In this document: piece after piece, positions 23,034 through 34,093 of the stretch | Layout of the letters: every line of letters starts with the position of its first letter | Position numbering within the stretch: position 1 is the first letter of the stretch | NCBI GenBank assembly: GCA_022497145.1 | Contig: MU385926.1 | Location: forward strand, 1 to 64,000 | Direction of reading: 5' to 3' | DNA length: 64,000 nucleotides | Source: Rostrohypoxylon terebratum | Lineage: Eukaryota; Ascomycota; Sordariomycetes; Xylariales; Hypoxylaceae | Notes under the pieces: model-generated | Told to the model about the DNA's origin: nothing | Databases searched by the model: none | The model's input: only the letters and a program-made list of their open reading frames with translations | Position numbers and translations under genes: made by a program

Positions 23034-26000
23034 CTACGATCCCGCAATACCTAACCCGACTCTTGATCCGAACCTCTCAGACCGGCCCCCGTCGCGTTCG
23101 CGATCCACGGTCGCCCTCATTCGTCGGCCCTCCATCAAACCCCGTAAGCCTCGCTTTTGTAAACCGATGACGCTGCTTAGCTCCCCGTTCCATACCTCCC
23201 TAGTAGCGCCACGCTCGCTGCCGCCAAGTTCGCTACCCCATTCACTACCTGATACGCTTGTTGTAGCACTGAGCTCCTCGGGCTCCGACCTCGCTCCCGA
23301 TACGCTAGTGTTGATTCGGAGGCCTTCTATAGCACCAGTCGTTTCGTCAGTGCTGGACTGGGATACCGACATTGAGCGATCGTGGGAGACGTTAATAGAG
23401 CCGCCAGCCCTGGACGATTCGGTCATATAAAAGTTGGGGTTCATACTGCCATCAATCCCGCGACCCCCACCCGCCGCCATGGCCGTGGCGTTGAATACGG
23501 CCGCTGCATTACGTGAGTCTAGGCGTGCGTGAAGACGCTCGACAACTGCCTCCAATAGGCCGTCTATCTTATAGGGCCGTGCAATCTGCAATAGCGAGCA
23601 GAGAATCTGCGGCGTACAGAGGGGTGACGATGGAGGAGGTAATGCTGATGTGTAGAGGAAATGGAGGAGAGCCTGGACGGTCGGGCATGTGTGAGGAAGA
23701 TATAAACACCTGGGCCGAGAATTGGGCGGCAAGGATGCGGGCGTTGGCGCCGAGTTTATCGCGCTGACATCTGCCTGCCCACTACCGCCGGATGCAGAGG
23801 TGCCCGCCGTACTAGACGGCTTCAGAGACCCGGCGGATGATGCGGTATTCAACGTAGTGGCTATCGATAGGCCGCTGTCATTGGTGCTCCTGTTCGATTG
23901 AGTGATGGTTATAGTAGAATTCCGGGCGCCTGCTTGGCCGGACATACCCGTCCTTAGCGTTGCCGAATCGCTACCGTCCTGTGTAGCCGCACCTTCGCGG
24001 AGCAGCTGCACAAAATACGGACCCCATCGCCGAGCGACTATTCGGGAGTTGATAGGTATACGCTCCCCGTGGAAGCATAGTATATCCATATCTGCTAGCT
24101 CGCGCAGCGCCAACGCTTTCTCGCCTAGCTCTTCGGCGGCGCGCATATGCGGTCTCCCTCCACCAGTCCACCCAGCTTTTCTAGCTATGCTCAGACCAGG
24201 GGCCGTAAAGGGACTGCTGGAGGATATGAAACCCGAAAGCGGTGACGTCTTACGCGGGTTGTCGTAGAAACCGAAAGCTTCCAGCTCAACCATGCAGACG
24301 TTGGAGAAGTTGATCCGGCGGTGGTTATAATCATCCACCAAACTACGCTTGCGGTTACCGAGAATCACGAATATATTCCTCCTATTCCATAGGACGCCTC
24401 TGTTCCAGCTACCTTGACTGAAGACGCTGCCGCCGGTGTCGATGCGCACCCAGGTCAGATTCCGAAGATCCAGAGCCCATAGAGCATATTCCTGCTTCGA
24501 ACTGGTGAGATAGGTGCCACTGACAACAAAATATGTATCTATGACGCCTCCGTTTGGGAATCGTAGTCCAGGGGGAGAATAGGTCCCTGCCATTGGCTTC
24601 TCGGCAAGCGAACCATCCGAGCCCCGAATTTGGAGTTCCAACTTTACATCTAAAAAGTTATAATTCGAGTATATGAGCATTGACGAGCCCGGTTCCTTAG
24701 CCTCTTGGCTTATTACACTGTCCTGACGCGAGCCGCCAGCGCCCGCCTTGCCAATTTTGGCGGTCACGCTTGGCGGCAGAGGCGCGACTACGCTACGATA
24801 TGCTCCGCAAGATTTCCCGAGCGACTGCGTCGAGGTCCATTTTAGGCTGCGGAGATTAAAGACACTGATCTGCTCGATATAATGATTGGCGCCGTCCTGA
24901 CCGCCGACCACTACCATCTCGGCACCACCGGCACCGTCTATATTGATGCCAATCCGGCCTTCGTTCGGATTTCCGGTGGATGGGTTGTGCTGGAGGGCGG
25001 ACAAGGGCGCCTTATGAGAGGAAAATGTGGCAGAAGATGAGAGGATGCAGGCACAGTGGGCATATCGGCCCTGCGGAGCATCTTGTGAAGGTACATAAGT
25101 CCACTTCTTGGTTATAACATCATAGATATAGATATCGGACATCACCGTTACTTCGGGTTGCTGGTCTGGCGATGCAGAAGTAGGTTGGGTAGCAGTCGGC
25201 GACATGCCGCCGTAGCAAACCATCTTAGTATCTCCCAGAGCACACATGGAATGGAAGTAGCGAGGTGGAGGTATATCCCCGGTGGTTTCAAGCTTGCTCC
25301 AGTGCCTCCTAATGAGGTCCAGCTCGTAGAGATCCGAAGTCAAGGGTGCCGGCCTACTTCGCGACAATATTCGCCCGCCAAAGACATATAATTTATCTCC
25401 CAAGACTGTAGTGGTAGCGCCTACTAGAGGGTGAGGCTCCTGGCCGGTAGTGCGGTGGACATTGCACATCAGCCCAGATAAGTGGGCGGAGGAACCTGAA
25501 GTTGCAGGCGTACCAACGGCCGCGCCGAGAGCTGGGGTCCTGCTAGTTGACGCAGCCGGAGGAGACGGACCAGCTGAGAGTGGCCCATTGCTACGGGGTG
25601 TCAGGTTATCCTTCTGGCCATCTCCACCGTCAGTCCTCGAGGAACTAGCTATGCTGCTCTGACTGCTGCTCATGTCATTTCCTCCACTATACATCTGGTT
25701 CGAGGTCATCGACGTATTCGAATCCATAGTGTTCGTTTGATTATCCGCGTTTGTCTCGTTTTTGTTCACGTTTGTGGGATCGTTGTCAAGTATGGCTATC
25801 AGGCTATCCTGTACGTTGCCGGCCTGTGTCGAAGGAGGTACAGGACTTGAGGGGGATAATGATGGGGGTGGTGGCGCTGGAAGTGGTTTCTCGAGACTGT
25901 TCTGCAGGCTCAGATTTCTAGCATGTTGCGGAGGTACCGGCCTTGATAGAAGGGGTGCCGAGTTGACCTCTGAGACTGGGGAGTTGGTGGTGATGGACGA

Positions 26001-26231
26001 TTTGAAGGCTAGTCTCGATGGCCCTTTTGCAAACCTACGGGAGTCTTCCCGAGTCGGAATAGCTTTCCTGATACCCCGATAGACGTCGGAGAGAAGATCG
26101 GATGGCGACTTGGAGGATGCTAATCGACGGTCTTGGTCGTCTGGCTCGCTCTCGTGCAGGTCGTCGATCGGTTGCGAACTACTTTGGCGGTCTAATTGAC
26201 CCGAAGTTAGACTAGAATTAGATGCAGACAT
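23034..26231 (-). CDS. Kelch-repeat plus BTB-like protein, Mds3/Pmd1/Ral2-like
   Basis: Large cytoplasmic scaffold candidate of 1065 residues in a single exon. The N-terminal 250 residues are Ser/Thr/Pro-rich and probably disordered. From about 255 Kelch motifs appear: LYVFGGRIL, DLYELDLIRRHW, PPPRYFHSMCAL, MVCYGGM, IYIYDVITKKWTYV and GRYAHCACIL, followed by a longer beta-propeller-like part with VVSGTYLT and FVILGN. The C-terminal third holds a BTB-like fold cut in two by a Ser/Thr/Gly-rich linker: DILCFHGERIPINSRIVARRW before it and HTCPTVQALLHFLYTSALP after it. This architecture resembles yeast Mds3/Pmd1 and fission yeast Ral2, which act in TOR/pH signalling and Ras activation respectively. 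The assignment rests on architecture and recall, not on an alignment. Confidence 0.75.
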   Translation of the reverse strand: MSASNSSLTSGQLDRQSSSQPIDDLHESEPDDQDRRLASSKSPSDLLSDVYRGIRKAIPTREDSRRFAKGPSRLAFKSSITTNSPVSEVNSAPLLSRPVPPQHARNLSLQNSLEKPLPAPPPPSLSPSSPVPPSTQAGNVQDSLIAILDNDPTNVNKNETNADNQTNTMDSNTSMTSNQMYSGGNDMSSSQSSIASSSRTDGGDGQKDNLTPRSNGPLSAGPSPPAASTSRTPALGAAVGTPATSGSSAHLSGLMCNVHRTTGQEPHPLVGATTTVLGDKLYVFGGRILSRSRPAPLTSDLYELDLIRRHWSKLETTGDIPPPRYFHSMCALGDTKMVCYGGMSPTATQPTSASPDQQPEVTVMSDIYIYDVITKKWTYVPSQDAPQGRYAHCACILSSSATFSSHKAPLSALQHNPSTGNPNEGRIGINIDGAGGAEMVVVGGQDGANHYIEQISVFNLRSLKWTSTQSLGKSCGAYRSVVAPLPPSVTAKIGKAGAGGSRQDSVISQEAKEPGSSMLIYSNYNFLDVKLELQIRGSDGSLAEKPMAGTYSPPGLRFPNGGVIDTYFVVSGTYLTSSKQEYALWALDLRNLTWVRIDTGGSVFSQGSWNRGVLWNRRNIFVILGNRKRSLVDDYNHRRINFSNVCMVELEAFGFYDNPRKTSPLSGFISSSSPFTAPGLSIARKAGWTGGGRPHMRAAEELGEKALALRELADMDILCFHGERIPINSRIVARRWGPYFVQLLREGAATQDGSDSATLRTGMSGQAGARNSTITITQSNRSTNDSGLSIATTLNTASSAGSLKPSSTAGTSASGGSGQADVSAINSAPTPASLPPNSRPRCLYLPHTCPTVQALLHFLYTSALPPPSSPLCTPQILCSLLQIARPYKIDGLLEAVVERLHARLDSRNAAAVFNATAMAAGGGRGIDGSMNPNFYMTESSRAGGSINVSHDRSMSVSQSSTDETTGAIEGLRINTSVSGARSEPEELSATTSVSGSEWGSELGGSERGATREVWNGELSSVIGLQKRGLRGLMEGRRMRATVDRERDGGRSERFGSRVGLGIAGS

Positions 26232-27847
26232 ATTTGACCACCTCCCTCTTAGCCGTAGATCTACGCCAAATTTCTGAGGCTGAAGAAGAGAGGAGCTGAA
26301 AGGACGAGGAAGATAGGTAGATATGTGGATAGGGTGCCCAGGAACCCGGGTGAGTACTACTCTGTTACGATGCTAGGGCGTCCGGGAGAGCAGGGCCGGA
26401 GAGGTAATATTGGAAGAAGCGAAATGTTGTGCCAGGGTTGAGATACTGCTGCGGCAGGGGATTTTTTTCCCCCTTTCTAAACTCGCCCCCGACAGCCCCA
26501 ATAATCGAAAGTTGAAACGACGACACGCCGACGAGGAAGCCAAGGCTAGCTAAGAAGCCACAAGGCGACTTCAGATGGGGGCTTTGTGCCACGAGAAGCT
26601 GAACGAACATGGAGAATTACTGCGTACCTACTATAGTAGTGTAGTAGTGGGAGGCGGTATGGGACTTATGGGTACAGGAAGAATGGACAACGAGTACTAG
26701 TGGTTCAATGGGTTCGATGTGTTCGATGACATACCTCGGTCCTTACTAGGCGAAAACAAGGCCCTTAAGGCCCTTGGTTAAGGTCGTAATTAGCAATCTT
26801 AAAAAACTCGGTCGGCGCGTCGGCGCGTGCGTCTTTCCCTGTCTTCTTTTACCAGCCTTTTTACTCTGCCTTGCGTGTTTCTCAGCTTCGTCCGCACAAC
26901 TTCCCTCTCCCTTTTCTATTTCTACTTCTTTCGTCCTATTTTTTTCTTTTTGCCTTGATTTATATTCCTGTTATACGAAGTATTGATGATCCTAAATAGT
27001 CGAGAAGCCTGAATGGTATCCGATCGCACAGACGTTCGTATTTTCGTAGCTTGATAGTGTTATTGTAAGGGGAAAAGGGGGTGGAGGCCAAGTTTGGGGT
27101 TGAGGAGTTATGGATAATGGATATCAATTGTTAATAGGTACGAAGTAGGTACTGTATTAAATTTAAATCTTGCGAGGTACTTCGTACCTACCTACATATG
27201 TATCGCATAGGGCAGGCTCGCCTTAACGCCTTTGTGCATCACATGGATTTTATGCAATATTACAGTAGTAGCAGATAGTTAACCAAAACGCCCCCAAAAG
27301 AAATCACACACAAATACACAATTACATACATGCGTCATAATGCGCATCTATACATCATCCATTTAACCATTCTTATTCTTAAGCCTATAACCAGGTACGT
27401 ACTACATTCAGTAATCGCAGTTATCGCAGTTTGGAAAGATAATAGGAAGGAATATTAGGTAGGTAATACCTAATCATAACCTGGGAAGCCCACAAGCCAC
27501 GTTTCCTACAGGGATCACAATGCCCTATTCCAGGGAAACATTGATGAATTCTCCATAACCTCTTTACTATGTACATACACCTATGTCATGGTATGATCAC
27601 ATGCTCATAGCTACATTGGTCCACGCCGGAAGGCTATCCATGGATGTTACTATAATATTATTGACGTCGAGGTTTAGGTGTAAGATTGGACATATATACT
27701 TTCCAATATACTGTTTTTTTTGGTATTATGTCATTTTATTATAATTTGAGAGGCGTAGGGATCTAGCTGAAGCCATTTGAATATTTCACATTGCTCAAAG
27801 CCGTTTGTGTTAGAACCATGCAGTACCCCCCCTTTAGACCTAGCTTT
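26232..27847. other. intergenic region
   Basis: No gene is supported. The left part is the presumed promoter and leader of the Kelch gene. Short frames at 26365-26610 and 26774-26986 have no motifs. The right part has TACGTACTAC and TAGGTAGGTA words and a T-run at about 27713-27720, close to the 3' end of the peroxiredoxin gene. Confidence 0.55.
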
Positions 27848-28727
27848 TTATGAGACGGTGGCCTTCTCCTTGGGCAAGGGCGTGAACCTAAGGTAGGGCT
27901 TGACGGTGCGGAATTCAGGGAACAGTTCCTTGGCCTGTTCACTCTTGACACCAGGGTGGACGATGACGTCGTCGCCAGGCACCCAGTTGATGGGAGTTGT
28001 AATCTTGTGCTTATCTCCGGCCTGTAGGGAGTCGACGATGCGCAAGACCTCCGCCGAGTTCCGACCGGTGGAAGCTGGGTACGACAGAATAGTTCGGATG
28101 GTTTTCTTCGGGTCAACGATGAAGACAGACCGAATCGTGAAGGCAATTCCCTTCTCATCAACGTTGGTGGTATCTTGGTAGTCGATCCTGCAGGCCACAA
28201 ATGCCTTCGTCAACACTCCACTCTATATATACCACGTCTATGATGGGGCGAATACTCACATGTCATAAAGGTAAGCAACCTTCCGCTCCTTGTCGGCGAT
28301 GATGGGGAAGGCGACGTGTCCACCCGTAACCTCATCGATGTCCTTGATCCAGCTCTCATGGCTGCCGAGTGTGTTGGCGGACAGGCCAATCAGCTTAACA
28401 CCTCGTTTAGTGAACTCAGGCTCGAGCTTGGCAAAGGCACCGAGCTCGGTGGTGCAGACTGGGGTGAAATCCTCAGGGTGAGAGAAGAAAACAACCCAGC
28501 CATCACCGACGAACTCGTGGAAGTCGATGGGACCTTTAGTAGTCTCGGCTTGGAAGTTGGGGGCGATGGATCCCAGACGGAGGCTAACGTTTGACTGGTG
28601 AGCTACTTGTACAACGAAGCCACAGAGCTTGAAGGGGGGGGCGGCGGGAGAGGGAAGGTATAGGTACTAGGTAGGTATCAAACAGTAGGTAGGCCAAAAC
28701 TTACGGTGCAGCTCTAGAGTCAGCCAT
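27848..28727 (-). CDS. 1-Cys peroxiredoxin (Prx6/Prx1 type)
   Basis: Thiol peroxidase reducing hydrogen peroxide and organic or phospholipid hydroperoxides. Three exons give 228 residues: 28705-28727, 28260-28583 and 27848-28187. The 23-nt first exon is joined to the acceptor ACGTTAG at 28584, the choice that keeps frame and gives RLGSIAPNFQAETTKGP. The peroxidatic Cys is in HPEDFTPVCTTELG (C51), followed by SANTLGSHESW, RSVFIVDP and SYPASTGRN, all Prx6-class marks. No resolving Cys in the 2-Cys position is seen. No clear mitochondrial presequence is present, so a cytosolic enzyme is more likely than the mitochondrial paralogue. Confidence 0.92.
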
Positions 28728-30485
28728 TTTGATTAGCGTAGGTGAAAGGTGATGATTAATGTATGAACAAGAGTATGCGAGTGGAAGAGCACTTTGTTGA
28801 ACAGGAAAGAGAAAAGAGGTGGGTATCACAAGTCGTAGCAGGAGTAAGAACAAAATATGATTAGAAAATTAGGAAGAAGGAAACGTCCGGACGAGGTAGG
28901 GTTTGGTGCACGACGTCAGGTATTTAATGTATTTTGTATTTGATGCACTTAGCTGATGTCCCTGCCTCTCTACCTACCTAGCTGCCTAGTAGTAACCTCT
29001 TTGACTTTGACCTCCCCGATCTCACTGGTAAGTATGTAATCTATTATTCACATTATTCATACTATTCACATACGCATGGATTAGCTCGGCTCGACGCCCA
29101 GCCAATAGTAAACTCAATCTGTGGCTATCAGAACCCAAATAGGCATTGATATAATGTCGCAATTCATCGACTATCTTATGTTTTCTTGTCCTGAGCTTTG
29201 TTTCGACGTGCCCCGCGACGCCCTGAGGCAAACCGGCGTAAGCCAATGTTCCCCACGTCGGCGAAGTCACCCCTCACTAGTCCATTTCTAGAATGGAACC
29301 AGATTGCGTGCTACCTTAGTCCTCTGGTTGGCTACCGGCTTCTGCCTTTCTCCGCATCATGTCATCCAAGCCTTACAACTATACAATGGTATCATTCGTG
29401 CCCTGGCTCTAGCTGTCTACCTATGTACTACGTCGTAGGTAGTTACCTAGTTGTAAGTCCAGTTCCGGCTATCGGACGGCTTCTGTCATGGATATCGGCT
29501 AAGAGGTTTAGCAGATAAGTACATATGTACCTAGCTTATGGTCCTATGACATACCTACACTAGTATGTACATAGATACTTGACTTGTATCTTGTACACCG
29601 TCCCGTTTAGAATAAATCTGTCTCCCGAACCGACACAAGACAGCAGATACATGTACCCATAAGAAAACTACTTTCTTGTGCTGGTTCGGGAGGTGTTTAG
29701 GCACGAGAGGTTTAGGATAGGAGCATACTAGGGACTAATGTCATAGGTAAAGTGAATTATTAGATAATAACCACACTTGCTTCTTACTACCTAGACATCA
29801 GACAATTACCTAGGTACCTAGGTCCTAGGTATAGAGTATCAATATGTATTCACAAACGTCTGTCTAGATGCCTTTGATAAGTAGTCATAACTGTCAGCAT
29901 TGTTAACCCAGAATTAAAATGCCTAAATCCAAATTTGCATATTATTATAGATTCATCTATCGTACAACTTCGCAACGTGAATGGTCTAGGTTACATAGTA
30001 TATCCCCATAATCATCCGATAATCATCCTCGAGGAAACCGTGAGTCGTTCGATTGAGTTCGATCAATTTGTACTACAACACCAGAAGTGAATATTGTGCC
30101 ACCAAATATCCTCCTGGTTATTAAGTCCCAAAGAAAGATAGAATCAGCATCTCCCCCCCCCCCCCCTTTTTTTTTTTTTTAATCTCCCGGCAAGAACAGT
30201 CAGCCCCTTTTCTCTACCCAGGCATAAGCAGATATTTCCCGATTGTGCCTCGAATGTGGTATCTGTTAGAATGTCGAGACGTCAGTGAGGTGATCAATCA
30301 GGCATTCAAGTTGGTCGCATGGTAGACGACAACTCTAGATATAACCGCAGTTACCATAGAGACACCAACCCTTAGTTATTTCATCCATGGATGACTTGAG
30401 GGGAGCCGTATAAAACATCCTATGCGTCAAGTGTTCTCGTAAAGTCCGTCCTCGAAGTTACACCTCTCCAAGAGAAAAGTCGAGA
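28728..30485. other. intergenic region with inverted repeat and C/T homopolymers
   Basis: No gene is supported. The right-hand promoter of the peroxiredoxin lies near 28728-28950. An imperfect inverted repeat occupies 29622-29692. A run of about 14 C followed by about 16 T lies at 30152-30180. A minus-strand frame at 29022-29270 has no recognisable motif. Confidence 0.55.
29622..29692. repeat. imperfect inverted repeat, possible short TIR element
   Basis: Arms 29622-29640 and 29674-29692 are 19 nt each and complementary except for two adjacent positions; they read CTCCCGAACC then two variable bases then CACAAGA. The spacer is 33 nt. It could be a hairpin in a transcript or a remnant of a small inverted-repeat element; no clear target duplication is seen. 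Confidence 0.7.
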
Positions 30486-30856
30486 CTACGCGTCTTCGTG
30501 ATGCTCCCTAGTGCAGTCGTCACAGAGGCCGCCAGCATCTGACTCTTCCTCTCTCACAAGATCCCACTGATCACAATTACCCGTGGAGTCGAAGGCGTTG
30601 CAGTCTTCGACCTTGACCTCATCGCTGGTGTACCACTGCTAGAGTAGTTAGCCTTGCCGTGTTTGAAAATTTTGTAGGGCGAAGTCTCGAGCTCGCAAGA
30701 CTTGACTTGGAAGAATCCGCGGTCCGCCGATGAGGCTCGACGAGCCCGCTCTCGGGTGATTGGGACAGGTATGCAGGTGGTGGGCAATAATGTCTGGGAG
30801 GCGCATACTGCTCCGCACTCCTCGCAGTACCATTTCAATAACATGTAGCCGCACAT
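30486..30856 (-). CDS. small Cys-rich protein of unknown function
   Basis: Two exons, 30707-30856 and 30486-30638, are joined by an intron with donor GTCAAG, branch point CTAAC and acceptor TCTAG, giving 100 residues. The N-terminal half has WYCEECGAVC and two further Cys, and the C-terminal half has VEDCNAFDSTGNC, WDLV and LCDDC, ending acidic. Pairs of CxxC-like motifs suggest zinc binding. The second half reads like real coding sequence only in the spliced frame, which supports the intron. The start could lie further upstream. I do not recognise the family. Confidence 0.55.
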
Positions 30857-31684
30857 CGTCGGGGTGCTCTCTACTCTAGTCAGCGGCGAGGGAGACAGCA
30901 GTCTTCAATCGACAGACCTCGCTCGAATCCCGCTTCCGGGAGCTCTTGAGGCAGCTTGGGTCATGTTACTCAAGAAACGCCACAGGCCCACGGCCCTGTA
31001 TTCTGATTTGTGGCACTGGCATTGACTCGCAAGACGTGGTCCTCCTGGAAACACCGACTGTCCCAACAAAGCCGACGAATATTCCGGCTCCTGCCACGTG
31101 TGTGGGTGAGAGTACAAGTGAGGTATGGTCGTCTGCAAAATACTTGACAAATCTTTTCATGGTTAGGACGCATAGGAAATGGTAGACCATAATAAAGCAA
31201 TATGAAGCTCATCAATTGGTTGATATACATGGCGACAGCACAGGCATTTCTGGTCCTAATTTATTGGGCGAATGTCGGGACAGGCACGAGGCATCTGATT
31301 GGCTTAGGGGTGCTCAAGTCTTCTCAGGCTGTACTTCAGGTATCATTTAGAAACGCATCTACCCGAACGAATAATTGCCGCAAGCCTTTAGAAGAAAAGA
31401 AAGAAAACTGACGGGTACGAGGCACACTTGTAGATTAGGGTCGCTGAGGGCCGGCGTCCCTGTAGATCCGATACGGGGAATTCCATATGAATCATGCAAG
31501 GCCTGGCCACGATAAGTCGGTCTAGCTAGTGAGCCCCTGAGATGGAGGACACTGCTCCTCCCAATAGTCCGCTATGATAGAGTACATACCGCCCTACCTA
31601 AATGTCTGCCAAAAGCCTTATTATGCCGCAACACCCGTTCCGTAGAGTGTACCCACACAAACTTAAATTTGCGTTTTCCTGTTT
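30857..31684. other. intergenic region
   Basis: Several overlapping short frames on both strands (30905-31411) are open, but none shows motifs, a signal peptide or believable splice joins. A 5' exon of the Cys-rich gene could hide here. Confidence 0.45.
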
Positions 31685-33405
31685 CTAAGTTAGCGACTGT
31701 TGCTTGGTTATCTCATGATGTCTGACGAACCCAACGCCACTCAATGCCTCGGTATCCAGGCGGTTTCTCTTATCGACACCGCCCGCTATCGGATTTGCCC
31801 GGTAGTTGAATAGATAATAATGTAATTGTCCATCTCCCGGACCAAATTTTTGTTCTTCGAGGAACATGCCGTTGTCCATTAATGAGAGGGCGTTATATAC
31901 GTCAAACTGTAATCGTTTGCAAAATACCAGAGAGTCCGATACTAGGGCGTTAAGGCGGGTCTTAAGGGCCTCCTTGTCGACGGGGATGGCGAGTCCTGTT
32001 TCGGTAGCGTAATAGAAGAGGTATGCCGCTTTCACGTTCGAGTGTTTGCTATTACCAATGACTGAGGACTCGAGGCAGTAAAATGAGATAAAATCGGTGA
32101 TCTTCTTGTGCTCATCCTATCTTCGAGTTTAGGCACGAGTAGGTAGGGCGAGCGCTTCGTCAAGTAAACTCACCTCAACAACGTACGTCCAGACGACCTG
32201 TTCCTCCAAAGCGTTCTTTTTATTATGCAATAGCCAGTGCTCAACTTCCTGCTTATCAAACTCGGCAGCCAAGTCATACTTTGTCAAATACCGTGTGAGG
32301 AGGGTTTGGACGGCGGCAATGTCCTTCTTCTGCATCTCCCTGAGTCCCCTGATCGAAGTTCGGTCGGGGACGGCGTACTTCCTGATCTGGAACTGAGGTT
32401 TGCTATTCGGCGGCAAGGGGCTGAAGCCAACGTCATAAAGTTTTTGCCAATTGATGGCCCGATGATAGTATCGACACGTGCTGACGGGCTTAGGAAGAAC
32501 AATGCCACCAGTGTAGATGGCTTGGAAAACTCCTTCTAAATTGCACAGGCGTGTGATCTCCTTGATGAGGACTGGTGCCAGACGTTTGGAGCGAAGCTTC
32601 TTGTGTATACAGAGGAAGTTCACCTCGGAGGCGTGTAGTACCTTGTCCCGAACGCGCAACTCGACAGGGATAGCAGCGATAAAACCGACTAGTTTTCTGG
32701 ATTGCGATGCACGAACTCCTCGGTGCCATTCCTTTTTCCATCCAGGCGGCATCATAGCCCTGAGCCAGCACTCGTCAGCGTTATCGTCTCTCTGCACGTC
32801 TTTCATATGCCTCTGTGTTTCTTTCGTATAGGAATCTCGGTAGCTCACCATTTAAGAATACTGGTCGAATAGTTGAAGCGGAACATAGCCTCGTCATCCT
32901 CGACGTAATGTCCGTTTAACAATTCCCAGACCTCCTTCAGCTGGTTATCGTCAAGCAGGTCTATAGTAGACCATTCGAAACCATCTAGCAAAGGCGCTGG
33001 TGACTTTGGTATTTCTTCGACCGTCTGTATCCTAATGGGGCCTTCCTCAACAGGCTGAGTGGCATCGCCATCCTCGCCGAATTTAGGGACAGGTTGGGTA
33101 GCCCAAAACTTGTAAGCACCCATATCTTTGGCGTTCTTCCCGCTCGAGGCTAGGCCTGTCATGATGTCTTGAAGGTTGAGACGCTTAAGAGCGTCAGCAG
33201 CGGAGTTTGGGTCATCATTGCTTCCGCTGGCGAGTTCGTTTGCGAGGGCAGGATTGAGGTCGAGGAGTTGGGTTACTTGTTCTTTAGAGAGATCGTCGAT
33301 AGCTTTGTGCAGCTTCTTAGCAGCCCTTTCTTTTTCCTTTTCACCTTCCTTCTCCTTGTCTTTATCTTTCCCCTTGCCTTTGGGTGGCTTCGGGTCGTCT
33401 GACAT
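31685..33405 (-). CDS. nmt1: glycylpeptide N-tetradecanoyltransferase (N-myristoyltransferase)
   Basis: Transfers myristate from myristoyl-CoA to N-terminal glycine of target proteins in the cytosol. Three exons, 32849-33405, 32174-32759 and 31685-32116, give 524 residues. A Lys/Glu-rich N-terminal extension (2-30) resembles the ribosome-targeting tail of the family. Family text includes [45 protein letters not shown], the triplet [11 protein letters not shown], and [15 protein letters not shown]. The expected C-terminus is the short GVG-x-V plus two residues, because the terminal carboxylate takes part in catalysis; here the frame continues for 12 residues after GVGFV ([12 protein letters not shown]) before the stop. 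That is odd and is raised as a finding. Confidence 0.93.
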
Positions 33406-34093
33406 GATTTCTCGGTTCTTCCCTTCGGATTGGAAAATAGATTGCGCGACAGTAAAGTAGTAAGTAGGAAAGACTGAAGACTGGAGACTGAAGGTTGAAG
33501 GTTGAAGATGAAGAATGGAGATTTTGAGATTTAAGATTTAAGATTTAAGATTTAAGATTGATCTTTCTTAGCATCTGGGTAAATAATTATGGGTCAAAGG
33601 TTGTACCTACTACCTACGAGCGCGGGGATACCTACTAGTAGTAAGTACCTCTCCACGGACACTCCCTACTAGGTAGTATGTAGGACCTAGGACCTTACTA
33701 GGTAGGTACTGGGTACCTAAGTACATATATGTAGGCACATACGCAGTGCAGCATCAATATTGAACAGCTTCAGTGGATTTATGCAACCTCTGACTATCTA
33801 GCTAAGAATCAAGTTTATATAAAAAAGTTGATGAATATACAGGGATATGGATAGGTAGTGTATATGCATGTAGTAGGTTATATGCTTGAATTATGTACCT
33901 ACCTTCTATTCCCTAGACTATTACCACCCGTTATTCATCCATGGATATAATATGAAAGTTTGCTATACTACCTACCTATAAATGTATCTTGGATATTGGA
34001 AGATACACGTGCCCTCACCATCTAGGTTATATCCAAGTGTTAGGTATAAGGTACAGAAAGTGGACTCGGGACAAACGGTGCCTCGAATTATCT
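33406..34093. other. intergenic region with short AAGATTT tandem
   Basis: No gene is seen. The part near 33406 is the promoter of the myristoyltransferase gene and contains TTTAAGAT tandem units at about 33528-33557. Further on there are clustered TAGGTA/TACCTA words. Confidence 0.6.

Noticed and set aside
29022..29270. Minus-strand frame of 82 codons
   Set aside because: No motif, no leader and no continuation by splicing.
30905..31411. Cluster of short overlapping frames on both strands
   Set aside because: Several are equally open and none shows family motifs; open frames here look accidental.
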